A DNA stretch of 64,000 nucleotides from an uncultured Alphaproteobacteria bacterium. Lineage in GTDB: Bacteria; Pseudomonadota; Alphaproteobacteria; Rhizobiales; Aestuariivirgaceae. Under the pieces are notes generated by a model that made no database searches, was not told where the DNA came from, and saw nothing but the letters and a program-made list of their open reading frames with translations. Below are positions 56,191 to 64,000 of the stretch, in pieces; the stretch's first letter is position 1; every line of letters starts with the position of its first letter. Location: positions 1-64,000 of the forward strand of contig CALMUW010000018.1 in NCBI GenBank assembly GCA_937872985.1, in the 5' to 3' direction. Both the position numbers and the translations under genes were made by a program.

Positions 56191-57495
56191 ATGAAGACTG
56201 TTGTCGCGGGAGTCCTCGGCTCCCTGATGTTTGCCGCGCTGTCCGGCACGGCCCTGGCTGAAACAACGCTCACCATTGCCACCGTCAACAACGGTGACAT
56301 GATCCGCATGCAGGGCCTGACCGATGATTTCACCAAGGCCAATCCCGACATCAAGCTGGAATGGGTCACGCTGGAAGAGAATGTCTTGCGTGAAAAGGTG
56401 ACCACCGACATTGCCACCAAGGGCGGGCAGTTCGACGTGCTGACCATCGGCACCTATGAAGTGCCGATCTGGGGCAAGAAGGGCTGGCTGGTGCCGCTGA
56501 CCGGGGTTGATGATCCGGCTGACCTGCTGCCCGCCATTGCCGGCGGTCTCACCGTCGATGGCAAGCTCATGGCCTCGCCCTTCTATGGTGAAAGCTCCAT
56601 GGTCATGTATCGCACCGACCTGATGGAGAAGGCCGGCCTGAAGATGCCGGATGCCCCGACCTGGGAATTCATCCGTCAGGCCGCTGACAAGATGACTGAC
56701 AAGGCTGCTGGCGTCTATGGCATCTGCCTGCGCGGCAAGGCCGGCTGGGGCGAGAACATGGCGTTCCTCACGGCCACCTCCAACTCCTTTGGCGCGCGCT
56801 GGTTTGACGAGAACTGGAAGCCCCAGTTCGATCAGCCGGAGTGGAAGGCCACGATGCAATATTATCTCGACATCATGAAGGCCGATGGCCCTCCGGGCGC
56901 GGCCTCCAACGGCTTCAACGAGAACTTGGCGCTGTTCAACTCCGGCAAGTGCGGCATGTGGATCGACGCCACCGTGGCGGCCTCCTTCGTGACCAATCCC
57001 AAGGACTCGAAGGTTGCCGACAAGGTGGGCTTCGCCCTGGCCCCGGACAATGGCCTGGGCAAGCGCGGCAACTGGCTGTGGGCCTGGACACTCGCCATTC
57101 CCGCCGGTTCGCAGAAGGTGGATGCCGCCCAGAAATTCATCGGCTGGGCCACGTCCAAGCACTACACCGAACTGGTGGCGGGCAAGGAAGGCTGGGCCAA
57201 TGTGCCGCCCGGCACGCGCTCCTCGCTCTATGCCAATCCTGAATATCAGAAGGTGCCCTTCGCCAAGATGACGCTGGATTCGATCAATGCGGCCGATCCG
57301 GTTCATCCCTCGGTGAAGCCGGTGCCCTATGTCGGCGTGCAGTTCGTGGCCATTCCCGAATTCCAGGGCCTGGGCACGACGGTGGGCCAGATCTTCTCCG
57401 CCGCGCTCGCCGGGGAGAAGACGCTGGACCAGGCGCTGACCGAAGCGCAGGACGCGGCCACGCGTGAAATGACGAAGGCCGGCTACATCAAGTAA
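56191..57495 (+). CDS. smoE: Sorbitol/mannitol ABC transporter substrate-binding protein
   Basis: 434 aa, signal peptide ending GTALA. ATVNNGDMIRMQGLTDDFTKANPDI, FDVLTIGTYEVPIWGKKGWL, SPFYGESSMVMYRTDLMEKAGL and WAWTLAIPAGSQ are typical of SmoE. GGGAGG precedes ATG 56191. First gene of the operon; a stable hairpin follows it. Confidence 0.9.
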   Translation: MKTVVAGVLGSLMFAALSGTALAETTLTIATVNNGDMIRMQGLTDDFTKANPDIKLEWVTLEENVLREKVTTDIATKGGQFDVLTIGTYEVPIWGKKGWLVPLTGVDDPADLLPAIAGGLTVDGKLMASPFYGESSMVMYRTDLMEKAGLKMPDAPTWEFIRQAADKMTDKAAGVYGICLRGKAGWGENMAFLTATSNSFGARWFDENWKPQFDQPEWKATMQYYLDIMKADGPPGAASNGFNENLALFNSGKCGMWIDATVAASFVTNPKDSKVADKVGFALAPDNGLGKRGNWLWAWTLAIPAGSQKVDAAQKFIGWATSKHYTELVAGKEGWANVPPGTRSSLYANPEYQKVPFAKMTLDSINAADPVHPSVKPVPYVGVQFVAIPEFQGLGTTVGQIFSAALAGEKTLDQALTEAQDAATREMTKAGYIK

Positions 57496-57511
57496 GGTTC
57501 TCCCGAAACTG

Positions 57512-57536
57512 GGCTGCCCGGAAAATCCGGGCAGCC
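57512..57536 (+). terminator. Intercistronic hairpin after smoE
   Basis: GGCTGCCCGGA with TCCGGGCAGCC, 11-bp perfect stem and 3-base loop. No T-run follows, so mRNA stabilisation of the binding-protein transcript is more likely than full termination. Confidence 0.6.
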
Positions 57537-57573
57537 ATCTTCGCTTGCTTCGCTTTTTCAGGGAGGGAAGGGC

Positions 57574-58437
57574 ATGGCAACACAACACACGCGCACTCTG
57601 GGCCGCATGGCCGTGGCGCCGTCAGTCCTCGCATTGTTCCTGTGGATGATCGTGCCCCTTGGCATGACCATCTATTTTTCCTTCCTGCGCTACAATCTTC
57701 TGGATCCGGGCAATGAAAGTTTCATCGGCCTGGTAAACTACAAATATTTCCTCAGCGACCCGGCCTTCCTGTCGGCGCTGGGCAATTCGCTGAAGATCGT
57801 CGGCTCCGTGCTGGCCATCTCCATCATCGGCGGCGTCATTCTGGCCCTGCTGCTGGACCAGGCCATCTATGGCCGCAGTTTCGTGCGCCTCATGGTCATT
57901 GCGCCCTTCTTCGTCATGCCCACCGTGTCGGCGCTGGTGTGGAAGAACATGATGATGCATCCGGTGCAGGGGGTGCTGGCCTGGCTCAGCCAGACATTCG
58001 GCCTGGAACCCATCGACTGGTTCACCCACCATCCGCTGCTTGCCGTCATCATCATCGTGGCCTGGCAATGGCTGCCCTTCGCCACGCTCATCCTGCTGAC
58101 CGCGCTGCAATCCATGGATGAGGAACAGAAGGAAGCCGCCGAAATGGACGGCACGCCGCCGCTCTCCTATTTCCGCTACATGGTGGTGCCGCATCTCGCC
58201 CGCCCCATCACCGTGGTGGTGCTGATCGAAACCATTTTCCTGCTCAACGTCTTTGCCGAGATCTATGTGACGGGCTCCGGCGGGCGGGCCGGCAACATGC
58301 CCTATCTCGTCTATTTCCAGGGCCTGTTGAACTTCGACGTGGGCGGCGCTTCGGCGGGCGGCATCATCGCCGTCATCCTGGCCAATATCGTGGCCTTCTT
58401 CCTGATGCGCATGATCGGCAAGAATCTGGAGGGCTGA
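57574..58437 (+). CDS. smoF: Polyol ABC transporter permease 1
   Basis: 287 aa with six helices. EAA loop SMDEEQKEAAEMDGTPPLSYFRYMVVPHL, PFFVMPTVSALVWKNMM. MalF-type partner in the sorbitol/mannitol importer; next permease starts 3 bp downstream. Confidence 0.9.
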   Translation: MATQHTRTLGRMAVAPSVLALFLWMIVPLGMTIYFSFLRYNLLDPGNESFIGLVNYKYFLSDPAFLSALGNSLKIVGSVLAISIIGGVILALLLDQAIYGRSFVRLMVIAPFFVMPTVSALVWKNMMMHPVQGVLAWLSQTFGLEPIDWFTHHPLLAVIIIVAWQWLPFATLILLTALQSMDEEQKEAAEMDGTPPLSYFRYMVVPHLARPITVVVLIETIFLLNVFAEIYVTGSGGRAGNMPYLVYFQGLLNFDVGGASAGGIIAVILANIVAFFLMRMIGKNLEG

Positions 58438-58440
58438 GCC

Positions 58441-59271
58441 ATGGCACGTGCTGTTCCCAAAAGCCGCCGCTGGCTGATGACCATCATCGCCTGGGCCATC
58501 GCCTTCGTGATCTTCTTCCCCATTCTGTGGACCATCATCACCAGCTTCAAGACCGAGGGTGACGCGGTGCTGTCGCCACCTGATCTTTTGACGGCAGGCT
58601 GGACCACGGAAAGCTATGGCGTGGTGCAGGACCGCTCCAACTATTTCAAGTTCGCCATGAATTCGGTGATGCTGGCGCTGGGTTCCACGGCCTTCGCCCT
58701 GCTGCTCGCCATTCCCGCCGCCTGGGCCATGGCCTTTGCGCCGGGCAAGCGCACCAAGGACCTGCTGATGTGGATGCTGTCCACCAAGATGATGCCGCCG
58801 GTGGGGGCGCTCATCCCCATCTATCTCATCTTCCGCGACCTGCACCTGCTGGACACGCGGGGCGGCATCATCACCGTGCTGATGCTGCTCAACCTGCCGA
58901 TCATCATCTGGATGCTCTACACCTATTTCAAGGAAATCCCGGGCGAGATCCTGGAAGCCTCGCGCATGGACGGGGCGTCGGTGGGCAAGGAACTGATCTA
59001 TGTCCTGGCGCCCATGGCCATTCCGGGCATTGCCTCCACGGTGCTGCTCAACGTCATCCTGGCCTGGAACGAGGCCTTCTGGACGCTCTCGCTCACCACC
59101 AAGAATGCTGCCCCGCTGACCCAGTTCATTGCCTCCTACTCCAGTCCTGAAGGGCTGTTCTGGGCCAAGCTGTCGGCGGCCTCCACCATGGCGATCGCGC
59201 CCATCCTTGTGCTGGGCTGGTTTGCCCAGAAGCAACTTGTTCGTGGCCTGACCTTCGGAGCGGTGAAGTAA
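58441..59271 (+). CDS. smoG: Polyol ABC transporter permease 2
   Basis: 276 aa with six helices. EAA loop EIPGEILEASRMDGASVGKELIYVLAPMAIPG; FPILWTIITSFKTEGDAVLSPP at the N-terminus is typical of MalG-type permeases. The ATP-binding gene starts at the next base. Confidence 0.9.
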   Translation: MARAVPKSRRWLMTIIAWAIAFVIFFPILWTIITSFKTEGDAVLSPPDLLTAGWTTESYGVVQDRSNYFKFAMNSVMLALGSTAFALLLAIPAAWAMAFAPGKRTKDLLMWMLSTKMMPPVGALIPIYLIFRDLHLLDTRGGIITVLMLLNLPIIIWMLYTYFKEIPGEILEASRMDGASVGKELIYVLAPMAIPGIASTVLLNVILAWNEAFWTLSLTTKNAAPLTQFIASYSSPEGLFWAKLSAASTMAIAPILVLGWFAQKQLVRGLTFGAVK

Positions 59272-60273
59272 ATGGGAAACATTACTCTCAAGAATGTGCA
59301 CAAGGCCTTCGGCGATGCCGTGATCATCCCCGACGCCAGCCTCGACATCAGGACCGGCGAATTCGTGGTCTTTGTCGGTCCGTCGGGCTGCGGCAAGTCC
59401 ACGCTGCTCCGCCTCATCGCCGGGCTGGAGGATCTCACCTCCGGGCAGATCTTCATCGACGGCAAGGATGTGTCGGACACGCCGCCGTCGCAGCGCGGGC
59501 TGTCCATGGTGTTCCAGTCCTATGCGCTCTATCCGCATATGAGTGTGCGCAACAACATCGGCTTTGGCCTGAAGATGGCGGGCGTGCCGCCTGAGGAGAT
59601 CAACGCCAAGGTGGCCAAGGCGGCGGCGACGCTGAACCTCACCGACTATCTCGACCGCAAGCCCCGGCAACTCTCCGGCGGCCAGCGCCAGCGCGTGGCC
59701 ATTGGCCGGGCCATCGTGCGCCAGCCCAAGGCCTTCCTGTTTGACGAGCCGCTGTCCAACCTCGATGCCGCCCTGCGGGTCAACATGCGGGTGGAAATCA
59801 TGCAGCTCCATCAGGACCTGGGCGCCACCATGATCTATGTGACCCACGATCAGGTGGAGGCCATGACCATGGCCAACCGCATCGTGGTGCTGAACAAGGG
59901 CAATATCGAGCAGGTGGGTTCGCCGCTTGAACTCTACAACAGCCCGGACTCGCTGTTCGTGGCAGGCTTCATCGGCTCGCCCAAGATGAACTTCATCACC
60001 GGCGACGTGGCCCGGGCGCGCAAGGCCGCGACCCTGGGCATCAGGCCGGAGCACATCGAGATCGTGAAGGGCAAGGGCGATTGGCAGGGCACCATTCATT
60101 TTGCCGAGCATCTGGGGGCCGACTCCTTCCTGCATGTGGATACGAAGGATGCGGGCAGGTTGACGGTGCGGGCACCGGGCGACTTCATGGGCAAGCCGGG
60201 CGATGCCATCGCCCTCAAGCCGGATGGCGCGCGCATGCACCGCTTTGATGACAGGGGGCTGGCCATCCGATGA
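59272..60273 (+). CDS. smoK: Polyol ABC transporter ATP-binding protein (UgpC/MalK type)
   Basis: 333 aa. Walker [17 protein letters not shown]-loop [11 protein letters not shown], signature [14 protein letters not shown], Walker [13 protein letters not shown] and H-loop VTHDQVEA. The C-terminal TOBE domain contains [10 protein letters not shown]. Overlaps the next gene by 4 bp. Confidence 0.93.
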   Translation: MGNITLKNVHKAFGDAVIIPDASLDIRTGEFVVFVGPSGCGKSTLLRLIAGLEDLTSGQIFIDGKDVSDTPPSQRGLSMVFQSYALYPHMSVRNNIGFGLKMAGVPPEEINAKVAKAAATLNLTDYLDRKPRQLSGGQRQRVAIGRAIVRQPKAFLFDEPLSNLDAALRVNMRVEIMQLHQDLGATMIYVTHDQVEAMTMANRIVVLNKGNIEQVGSPLELYNSPDSLFVAGFIGSPKMNFITGDVARARKAATLGIRPEHIEIVKGKGDWQGTIHFAEHLGADSFLHVDTKDAGRLTVRAPGDFMGKPGDAIALKPDGARMHRFDDRGLAIR

Positions 60274-61043
60274 CACGGCTTCAGGGAAAGCGCGCCCTCA
60301 TCACGGGCGCGGCGCGCGGCATCGGGGCTGCCTTTGCGGCGGCCTATGTGCGCGAGGGTGCAGCGGTGGTGATCGGCGACATCGATCTGGCGCGCGCCAC
60401 CGAGACGGCGCAGGCCATCGGCCCCGCCTGTTCAGCCGTGAGGCTCGACGTTACCCAGCAGGACTCCATTGACGCCGCCGTGGCCGAGACGGTGCAGCGC
60501 CTGGGCGGCATCGACATTCTCGTCAACAATGCCGCCGTCTTTGACTTGGCGCCGCTGGTGGAGATCACGCGCGCCAGCTACGACAGGCTCTTCGCCATCA
60601 ATGTGTCGGGTGTTCTTTTCACCATGCAGGCGGTGGCGAAACAGATGATCGCGCAGGGGCAGGGCGGCAAGATCATCAACATGGCCTCGCAGGCGGGCCG
60701 GCGCGGCGAGGCGCTGGTGGCGGTCTATTGCGCCACCAAGGCGGCGATCATCAGCCTCACCCAGTCGGCGGGGCTTAATCTCATTCCGCACCGTATCAAC
60801 GTGAATGCCATCGCCCCCGGCGTGGTCGATGGTGAACACTGGGACGGCGTGGATGCGCTCTTCGCCAGGTATGAGAACCGGCCCAGGGGCGAGAAAAAGA
60901 AGCTGGTGGGCGAGGGCGTTCCCTTCGGGCGCATGGGCAAGGCCGAGGACCTGACCGGCATGGCGGTGTTCCTGGCCAGCGCCGAGGCCGATTACATCGT
61001 GGCCCAGACCTATAACGTCGATGGCGGACAGTGGATGAGCTGA
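60270..61043 (+). CDS. smoS: Sorbitol dehydrogenase (SDR family)
   Basis: 257 aa. Cofactor motif [20 protein letters not shown], catalytic YCATK, and the C-terminal VDGGQWMS. The sequence ([28 protein letters not shown]) matches Rhodobacter-type sorbitol (L-iditol 2-) dehydrogenase, converting D-sorbitol to fructose. Starts 4 bp inside the transporter gene. Confidence 0.9.
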   Translation: MTRLQGKRALITGAARGIGAAFAAAYVREGAAVVIGDIDLARATETAQAIGPACSAVRLDVTQQDSIDAAVAETVQRLGGIDILVNNAAVFDLAPLVEITRASYDRLFAINVSGVLFTMQAVAKQMIAQGQGGKIINMASQAGRRGEALVAVYCATKAAIISLTQSAGLNLIPHRINVNAIAPGVVDGEHWDGVDALFARYENRPRGEKKKLVGEGVPFGRMGKAEDLTGMAVFLASAEADYIVAQTYNVDGGQWMS

Positions 61044-61044
61044 C

Positions 61045-61830
61045 ATGGACCTGGGGCTGAAGGACAAGGTGGCGGTGGTGACGGGTGGCAGCGTGGGCAT
61101 TGGCCTTGGCGTGGCCCGGGCCTTTGCGCGCGAGGGGGCGCAGGTGCTGATCGCCGCGCGTGACGGCGCGCGGGCGGACCGTGAGGCCGCCACCATTGCC
61201 CGTGAATTCGGGGTGAAGGCGGTGGCGCAGGCCTGTGACGTTGCCACGGCCGAGGGCTGTGGGGCGCTCATCGCAGCGGCGGCTAAGAATTTCGGCGGCT
61301 GCGATATTCTGGTGAACAACGCCGGCACCGGCTCCAACGAGACCATCCTGGAAGCACCGGACGAAAAGTGGCAGGCCTATTGGGATCTCCATGTCATGGC
61401 GGCAGTGCGCCTGGCGCGGGGACTGGCACCCATGATGGCAAAGCGCGGCGGCGGGGCCATTCTCAACAATGCCTCCATCTGTGCCGTGCAGCCCCTGTGG
61501 TATGAGCCCATCTACAACGTCACCAAGGCGGCGCTCGTCATGCTGTCCAAGACCATGGCGACGGAGTTCATTCCGCTCAACATCAGGGTCAATGCCATCA
61601 ATCCGGGGCTGATCCGCACCCCGGACTGGGTCAAGACGGCGACGCAACTGGCGGGGCCGGACAAGGCCGAGGACTATCTGCAATCGGTGGCCGATGAACA
61701 TGCGCCGATCAAGCGCTTCGGCACGGTTGAGGAACTGGCGGATTTCTTCGTCTTCCTGTGTTCGCCGCGCGCCTCCTATGCCGTGGGAGCGAGCTTCTTC
61801 GTCGATGGCGGCATGCTGAAGACCATTTGA
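61045..61830 (+). CDS. SDR-family oxidoreductase
   Basis: 261 aa. TGGSVGIGLGVARAFAREG, NNAGTGSNETI, YNVTKAAL and a C-terminal FFVDGGMLKTI place it in the classical SDR family. The Ser/Tyr/Lys catalytic set appears intact. Located between sorbitol and mannitol dehydrogenases, so another polyol or sugar is a likely substrate. Starts 1 bp after smoS. Confidence 0.85.
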   Translation: MDLGLKDKVAVVTGGSVGIGLGVARAFAREGAQVLIAARDGARADREAATIAREFGVKAVAQACDVATAEGCGALIAAAAKNFGGCDILVNNAGTGSNETILEAPDEKWQAYWDLHVMAAVRLARGLAPMMAKRGGGAILNNASICAVQPLWYEPIYNVTKAALVMLSKTMATEFIPLNIRVNAINPGLIRTPDWVKTATQLAGPDKAEDYLQSVADEHAPIKRFGTVEELADFFVFLCSPRASYAVGASFFVDGGMLKTI

Positions 61831-61845
61831 TGGATGAGGTTAGCC

Positions 61846-63321
61846 ATGGCTGTTGCCCTGTCGCTCAAGACTCTGCCTGATCTGCCCAAGGGGGTCGGCC
61901 GACCCAATTATGCGCGGCCGTCGCTGGCACCGGGCATCGTCCATTTCGGGGTGGGCAATTTCCACCGCGCCCACCTCGCCATCTATCTCGATGACCTGTT
62001 CAACCACGGCCTCGATCTCGACTGGGCCATCATCGGCGCGGGCATTCTGCCCTTTGACGAGCAGATGCGGGCCGCGCTGGAGCCGCAGGACTGGCTGACC
62101 ACGGTGGTGGAACAGGACGCCGACGTGAGTGCGGCGCGGGTCACCGGCGTGATGATCGATTTCATTCCGCCCGCCGACCGCCAGCGGCTGCAGGCGACAC
62201 TGGCTGATCCGAAAATCCGCATCGTGTCGCTGACCATCACCGAGGGGGGCTATCTCATCGATCCGGCCACCCAGAAGTTTGATCCCAGACATCCCGCCAT
62301 CGTCCATGATGCGGCCCACCCGGAGGATCCGACCTCGGTGTTCGGGCTCATTCTGGCAGGTCTGCGCCAGCGGCGCGCAGTGGGCGTTCCGCCCTATACG
62401 GTCATGTCCTGTGACAATGTTCCGCACAATGGCGTGGTCACGCGCAATGCCATCGTCGGCCTGGCCCGGCTCATGGACCCGAAGCTGGCGGAGTGGGTGG
62501 AAAAGACCGTGGCCTTCCCCAACGCCATGGTGGACCGGATCACGCCCGCCACCTCCGACCGCGAGCGCAAGATCACGGCGGAGAAATTCGGCATCAGGGA
62601 CAATTGGCCGGTGTTCTGCGAAAGCTTCCGGCAATGGGTGGTGGAGGATCACTTCCCGCTGGGCCGGCCGCGCTGGGAGAAGGCGGGGGCGCAATTCGTC
62701 TCCGACGTCACGCCCTACGAGAACATGAAAATCCGCATTCTCAACGGCGGCCATGCGGTCATTGCCTATCCGGCGGGCTTGCTCGATGTGCATTTCGTGC
62801 ACGAGGCCATGGAGCACAAGCTGATCAGGGCCTTCCTCGACAAGGTGGAGAAGACCGAGATCATTCCCATCGTGCCGCCCGTGCCCGCGATCGACCTGAA
62901 TGCTTACTATGTTCAGACGGCGAAGCGCTTTGCCAATCCGGCGATCGGCGACACGGTGCGGCGTCTGTGTCTTGATGGTTCCAACCGGCAGCCGAAGTTC
63001 ATCGTGCCTTCCATCGCCGACCGGCTGAAGAAGAACCTGCCCATTGGGGGTCTGGCGCTGGAATCGGCCCTGTGGTGCCGTTACTGCCATGGCGAATCCG
63101 ACAGCGGGATGGTCATCGACCCCAATGATCCCAACTGGGACCGGCTGACCGCACTCGCCAGGAAGGCCAAGGACGATCCCATGCAGTGGCTGAGCATGAC
63201 GGACATTTATGGCGCCGTCGCCGAGGACAATACATTCCGCACCGCTTTTGCCGCAGCGCTTAACAAGCTGTGGCGCGACGGAACTGCTAAAACGGTGTCT
63301 GACTATCTCAATAACTCTTAA
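61846..63321 (+). CDS. mtlK: Mannitol 2-dehydrogenase family protein
   Basis: 491 aa from ATG 61846 (GAGG 8 bp upstream; an in-frame ATG at 61834 adds four codons). Polyol-specific long-chain family: VHFGVGNFHRAHLAIYLDDL, FPNAMVDRITPATSDRE, ENMKIRILNGGHAVIAYPAGLL with the catalytic K...N..H. Oxidises D-mannitol to fructose. Last gene of the operon. Confidence 0.92.
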   Translation: MAVALSLKTLPDLPKGVGRPNYARPSLAPGIVHFGVGNFHRAHLAIYLDDLFNHGLDLDWAIIGAGILPFDEQMRAALEPQDWLTTVVEQDADVSAARVTGVMIDFIPPADRQRLQATLADPKIRIVSLTITEGGYLIDPATQKFDPRHPAIVHDAAHPEDPTSVFGLILAGLRQRRAVGVPPYTVMSCDNVPHNGVVTRNAIVGLARLMDPKLAEWVEKTVAFPNAMVDRITPATSDRERKITAEKFGIRDNWPVFCESFRQWVVEDHFPLGRPRWEKAGAQFVSDVTPYENMKIRILNGGHAVIAYPAGLLDVHFVHEAMEHKLIRAFLDKVEKTEIIPIVPPVPAIDLNAYYVQTAKRFANPAIGDTVRRLCLDGSNRQPKFIVPSIADRLKKNLPIGGLALESALWCRYCHGESDSGMVIDPNDPNWDRLTALARKAKDDPMQWLSMTDIYGAVAEDNTFRTAFAAALNKLWRDGTAKTVSDYLNNS

Positions 63322-63322
63322 A

Positions 63323-63347
63323 GGGGCCGCCCATGAAGGGCGGCCCC
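63323..63347. terminator. Bidirectional terminator between mtlK and csbD
   Basis: GGGGCCGCCC and GGGCGGCCCC, 10-bp perfect stem, 5-base loop. No long T-run on either side, but convergent genes meet here. Confidence 0.65.
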
Positions 63348-63362
63348 AATTGCTTGCGCCCG

Positions 63363-63560
63363 TTACATCCGGGTCATCCAGGCGTCGACCTCGGATTTGG
63401 CCTTGTCCTTGGCATAGCCGTAGCGCTCTTGCAGCTTGCCCTCGAGCTCGTCACGGTTGCCTTCAATGACATCAAGGTCATCATCGGTGAGCTTGCCCCA
63501 CTGGATCTTGGCCTGGCCCTTGATCTGTTTCCAATTGCCTTCAATGCGGTCCCAGTTCAT
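63363..63560 (-). CDS. CsbD-like stress protein
   Basis: 65 aa from ATG 63560 (AGGAGG 7 bp upstream): MNWDRIEGNWKQIKGQAKIQWGKL...LDVIEGNRDELEGKLQERYG. This is the CsbD family, general-stress proteins of unknown biochemical role. An in-frame ATG further upstream (63605) is less likely. Confidence 0.9.
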   Translation of the reverse strand: MNWDRIEGNWKQIKGQAKIQWGKLTDDDLDVIEGNRDELEGKLQERYGYAKDKAKSEVDAWMTRM

Positions 63561-64000
63561 CGGAACACCTCCTGTTTCGGTTTCGGTGGTGACGCCGGTG
63601 ATCATTGGCGCCGGTTTACAGCCGTCGCAGGGTTAATGATCATCAGGAAGCGCGGTTCCAGGTCGGGCTCAGATGTGAAGTCTTGTGATGGTGAGTCACG
63701 CTGATGTGACTCCCATGCGGTCCCCCCAGCCGGGTGGCTGACATTATGTCCAGAACAGAACCGCGCGTGGCCGATTTGGCCCTTTAACTGTTTTTGGCAA
63801 TATTCTTGTTCCACGTCTGGAATGCGAGCGCCAATGCATCGAAAATGAGCCGTGCGGTGACATGGGCGACTGATTGTGATTGTTGATTCGAAGGACTGCC
63901 AACCAGACGATAAGCTGGCGAGAAGTGGTGCAGAGGCGCAATCCGCCGGGCATCGTGTGGCTCCGGTCATCGAATTTGAAATGATCACCGACATGGCAGA
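63561..64000. other. Right-edge region without a confident gene
   Basis: The csbD promoter should lie here, though no clear boxes are visible. The sequence is less GC-rich than the rest. A plus-strand frame is open from 63861 to the window end; from GTG 63876 it would read VIVDSKDCQPDDKLARSGAE... and could be the start of a gene continuing beyond the window, but no RBS is visible. Confidence 0.3.

Noticed and set aside
57622-60276. 884-codon open frame on the minus strand opposite the polyol transporter genes
   Set aside because: Antisense to three well-supported genes; His/Arg/Gly-rich composition typical of GC-rich shadow frames; no domain.
63602-63994. 130-codon minus-strand ORF at the right edge
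   Set aside because: No recognisable domain, no RBS and mixed composition; a plus-strand partial frame is equally possible.

Overview
The window is GC-rich, densely packed DNA from an alphaproteobacterium, most likely of the order Hyphomicrobiales. The basis is the SdhC/SdhD type, the gene repertoire (sorbitol/mannitol ABC operon, reductive pyrimidine catabolism, CsbD-like protein) and the codon use. I cannot name a genus from sequence alone.

Layout. (1) 1-11.6 kb is core metabolism: L,D-transpeptidase, extensin-like protein, thioredoxin TrxC, succinate dehydrogenase sdhCDAB, a cupin, aconitase A, a DUF1223 protein and aspartate-semialdehyde dehydrogenase. Two foreign genes sit between sdhA and sdhB; one encodes a DUF559 nuclease-fold protein and is flanked by G-rich inverted repeats. 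(2) 12.0-27.5 kb is a 15.4-kb genomic island integrated in the 3' end of tRNA-Ser(CGA). It has a 22-bp direct repeat at its two ends, a P4-type integrase at the left, and the displaced tRNA terminator just beyond the right end. It carries an excisionase-like HTH protein, a HUH-endonuclease-like protein, a type I restriction-modification operon hsdM-hsdS-X-hsdR, a DUF4145-like protein, a GIY-YIG protein overlapping an RNase H-like/zinc-ribbon protein, and a SpoT-like HD hydrolase. Gene X, between hsdS and hsdR, encodes a protein whose C-terminus resembles a diadenylate cyclase (DAC) domain. hsdR is split by an in-frame stop. (3) 27.5-29.1 kb is a second accessory patch: a DUF3883 protein and a recombinase relic. 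(4) 29.1-41.6 kb is a reductive pyrimidine catabolism locus: preT-preA, an EamA transporter, a RutR-like regulator, an omega-amino acid aminotransferase, a beta-ureidopropionase-type hydrolase, dihydropyrimidinase and a four-gene ABC importer. (5) 41.9-53.7 kb holds an RNA methyltransferase, a PQQ-type sugar dehydrogenase, a dgcN-dgcA-like pair with a TrpXYZ-type ABC transporter, a rhodanese, a TauE-type permease, an M20 amidohydrolase, and an MFS transporter divergent from a MarR regulator. (6) 53.7-63.3 kb is a sugar-alcohol operon: kinase, HAD phosphatase, SorC regulator, ABC transporter, two SDR dehydrogenases and a mannitol dehydrogenase. A CsbD-like gene follows.

The strongest candidates for something new are three. 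First, the type I RM operon with a co-translated DAC-like protein, on the same island as a SpoT-like hydrolase; this would suit a nucleotide-signalling defence module. Second, a 110-bp intergenic element present twice (32715 and 41735) that folds into an outer stem plus three hairpins, with all four differences between copies in unpaired positions. Third, the DUF559 cassette inside the sdh operon. All functional statements rest on motif recognition by eye; no database search was run.
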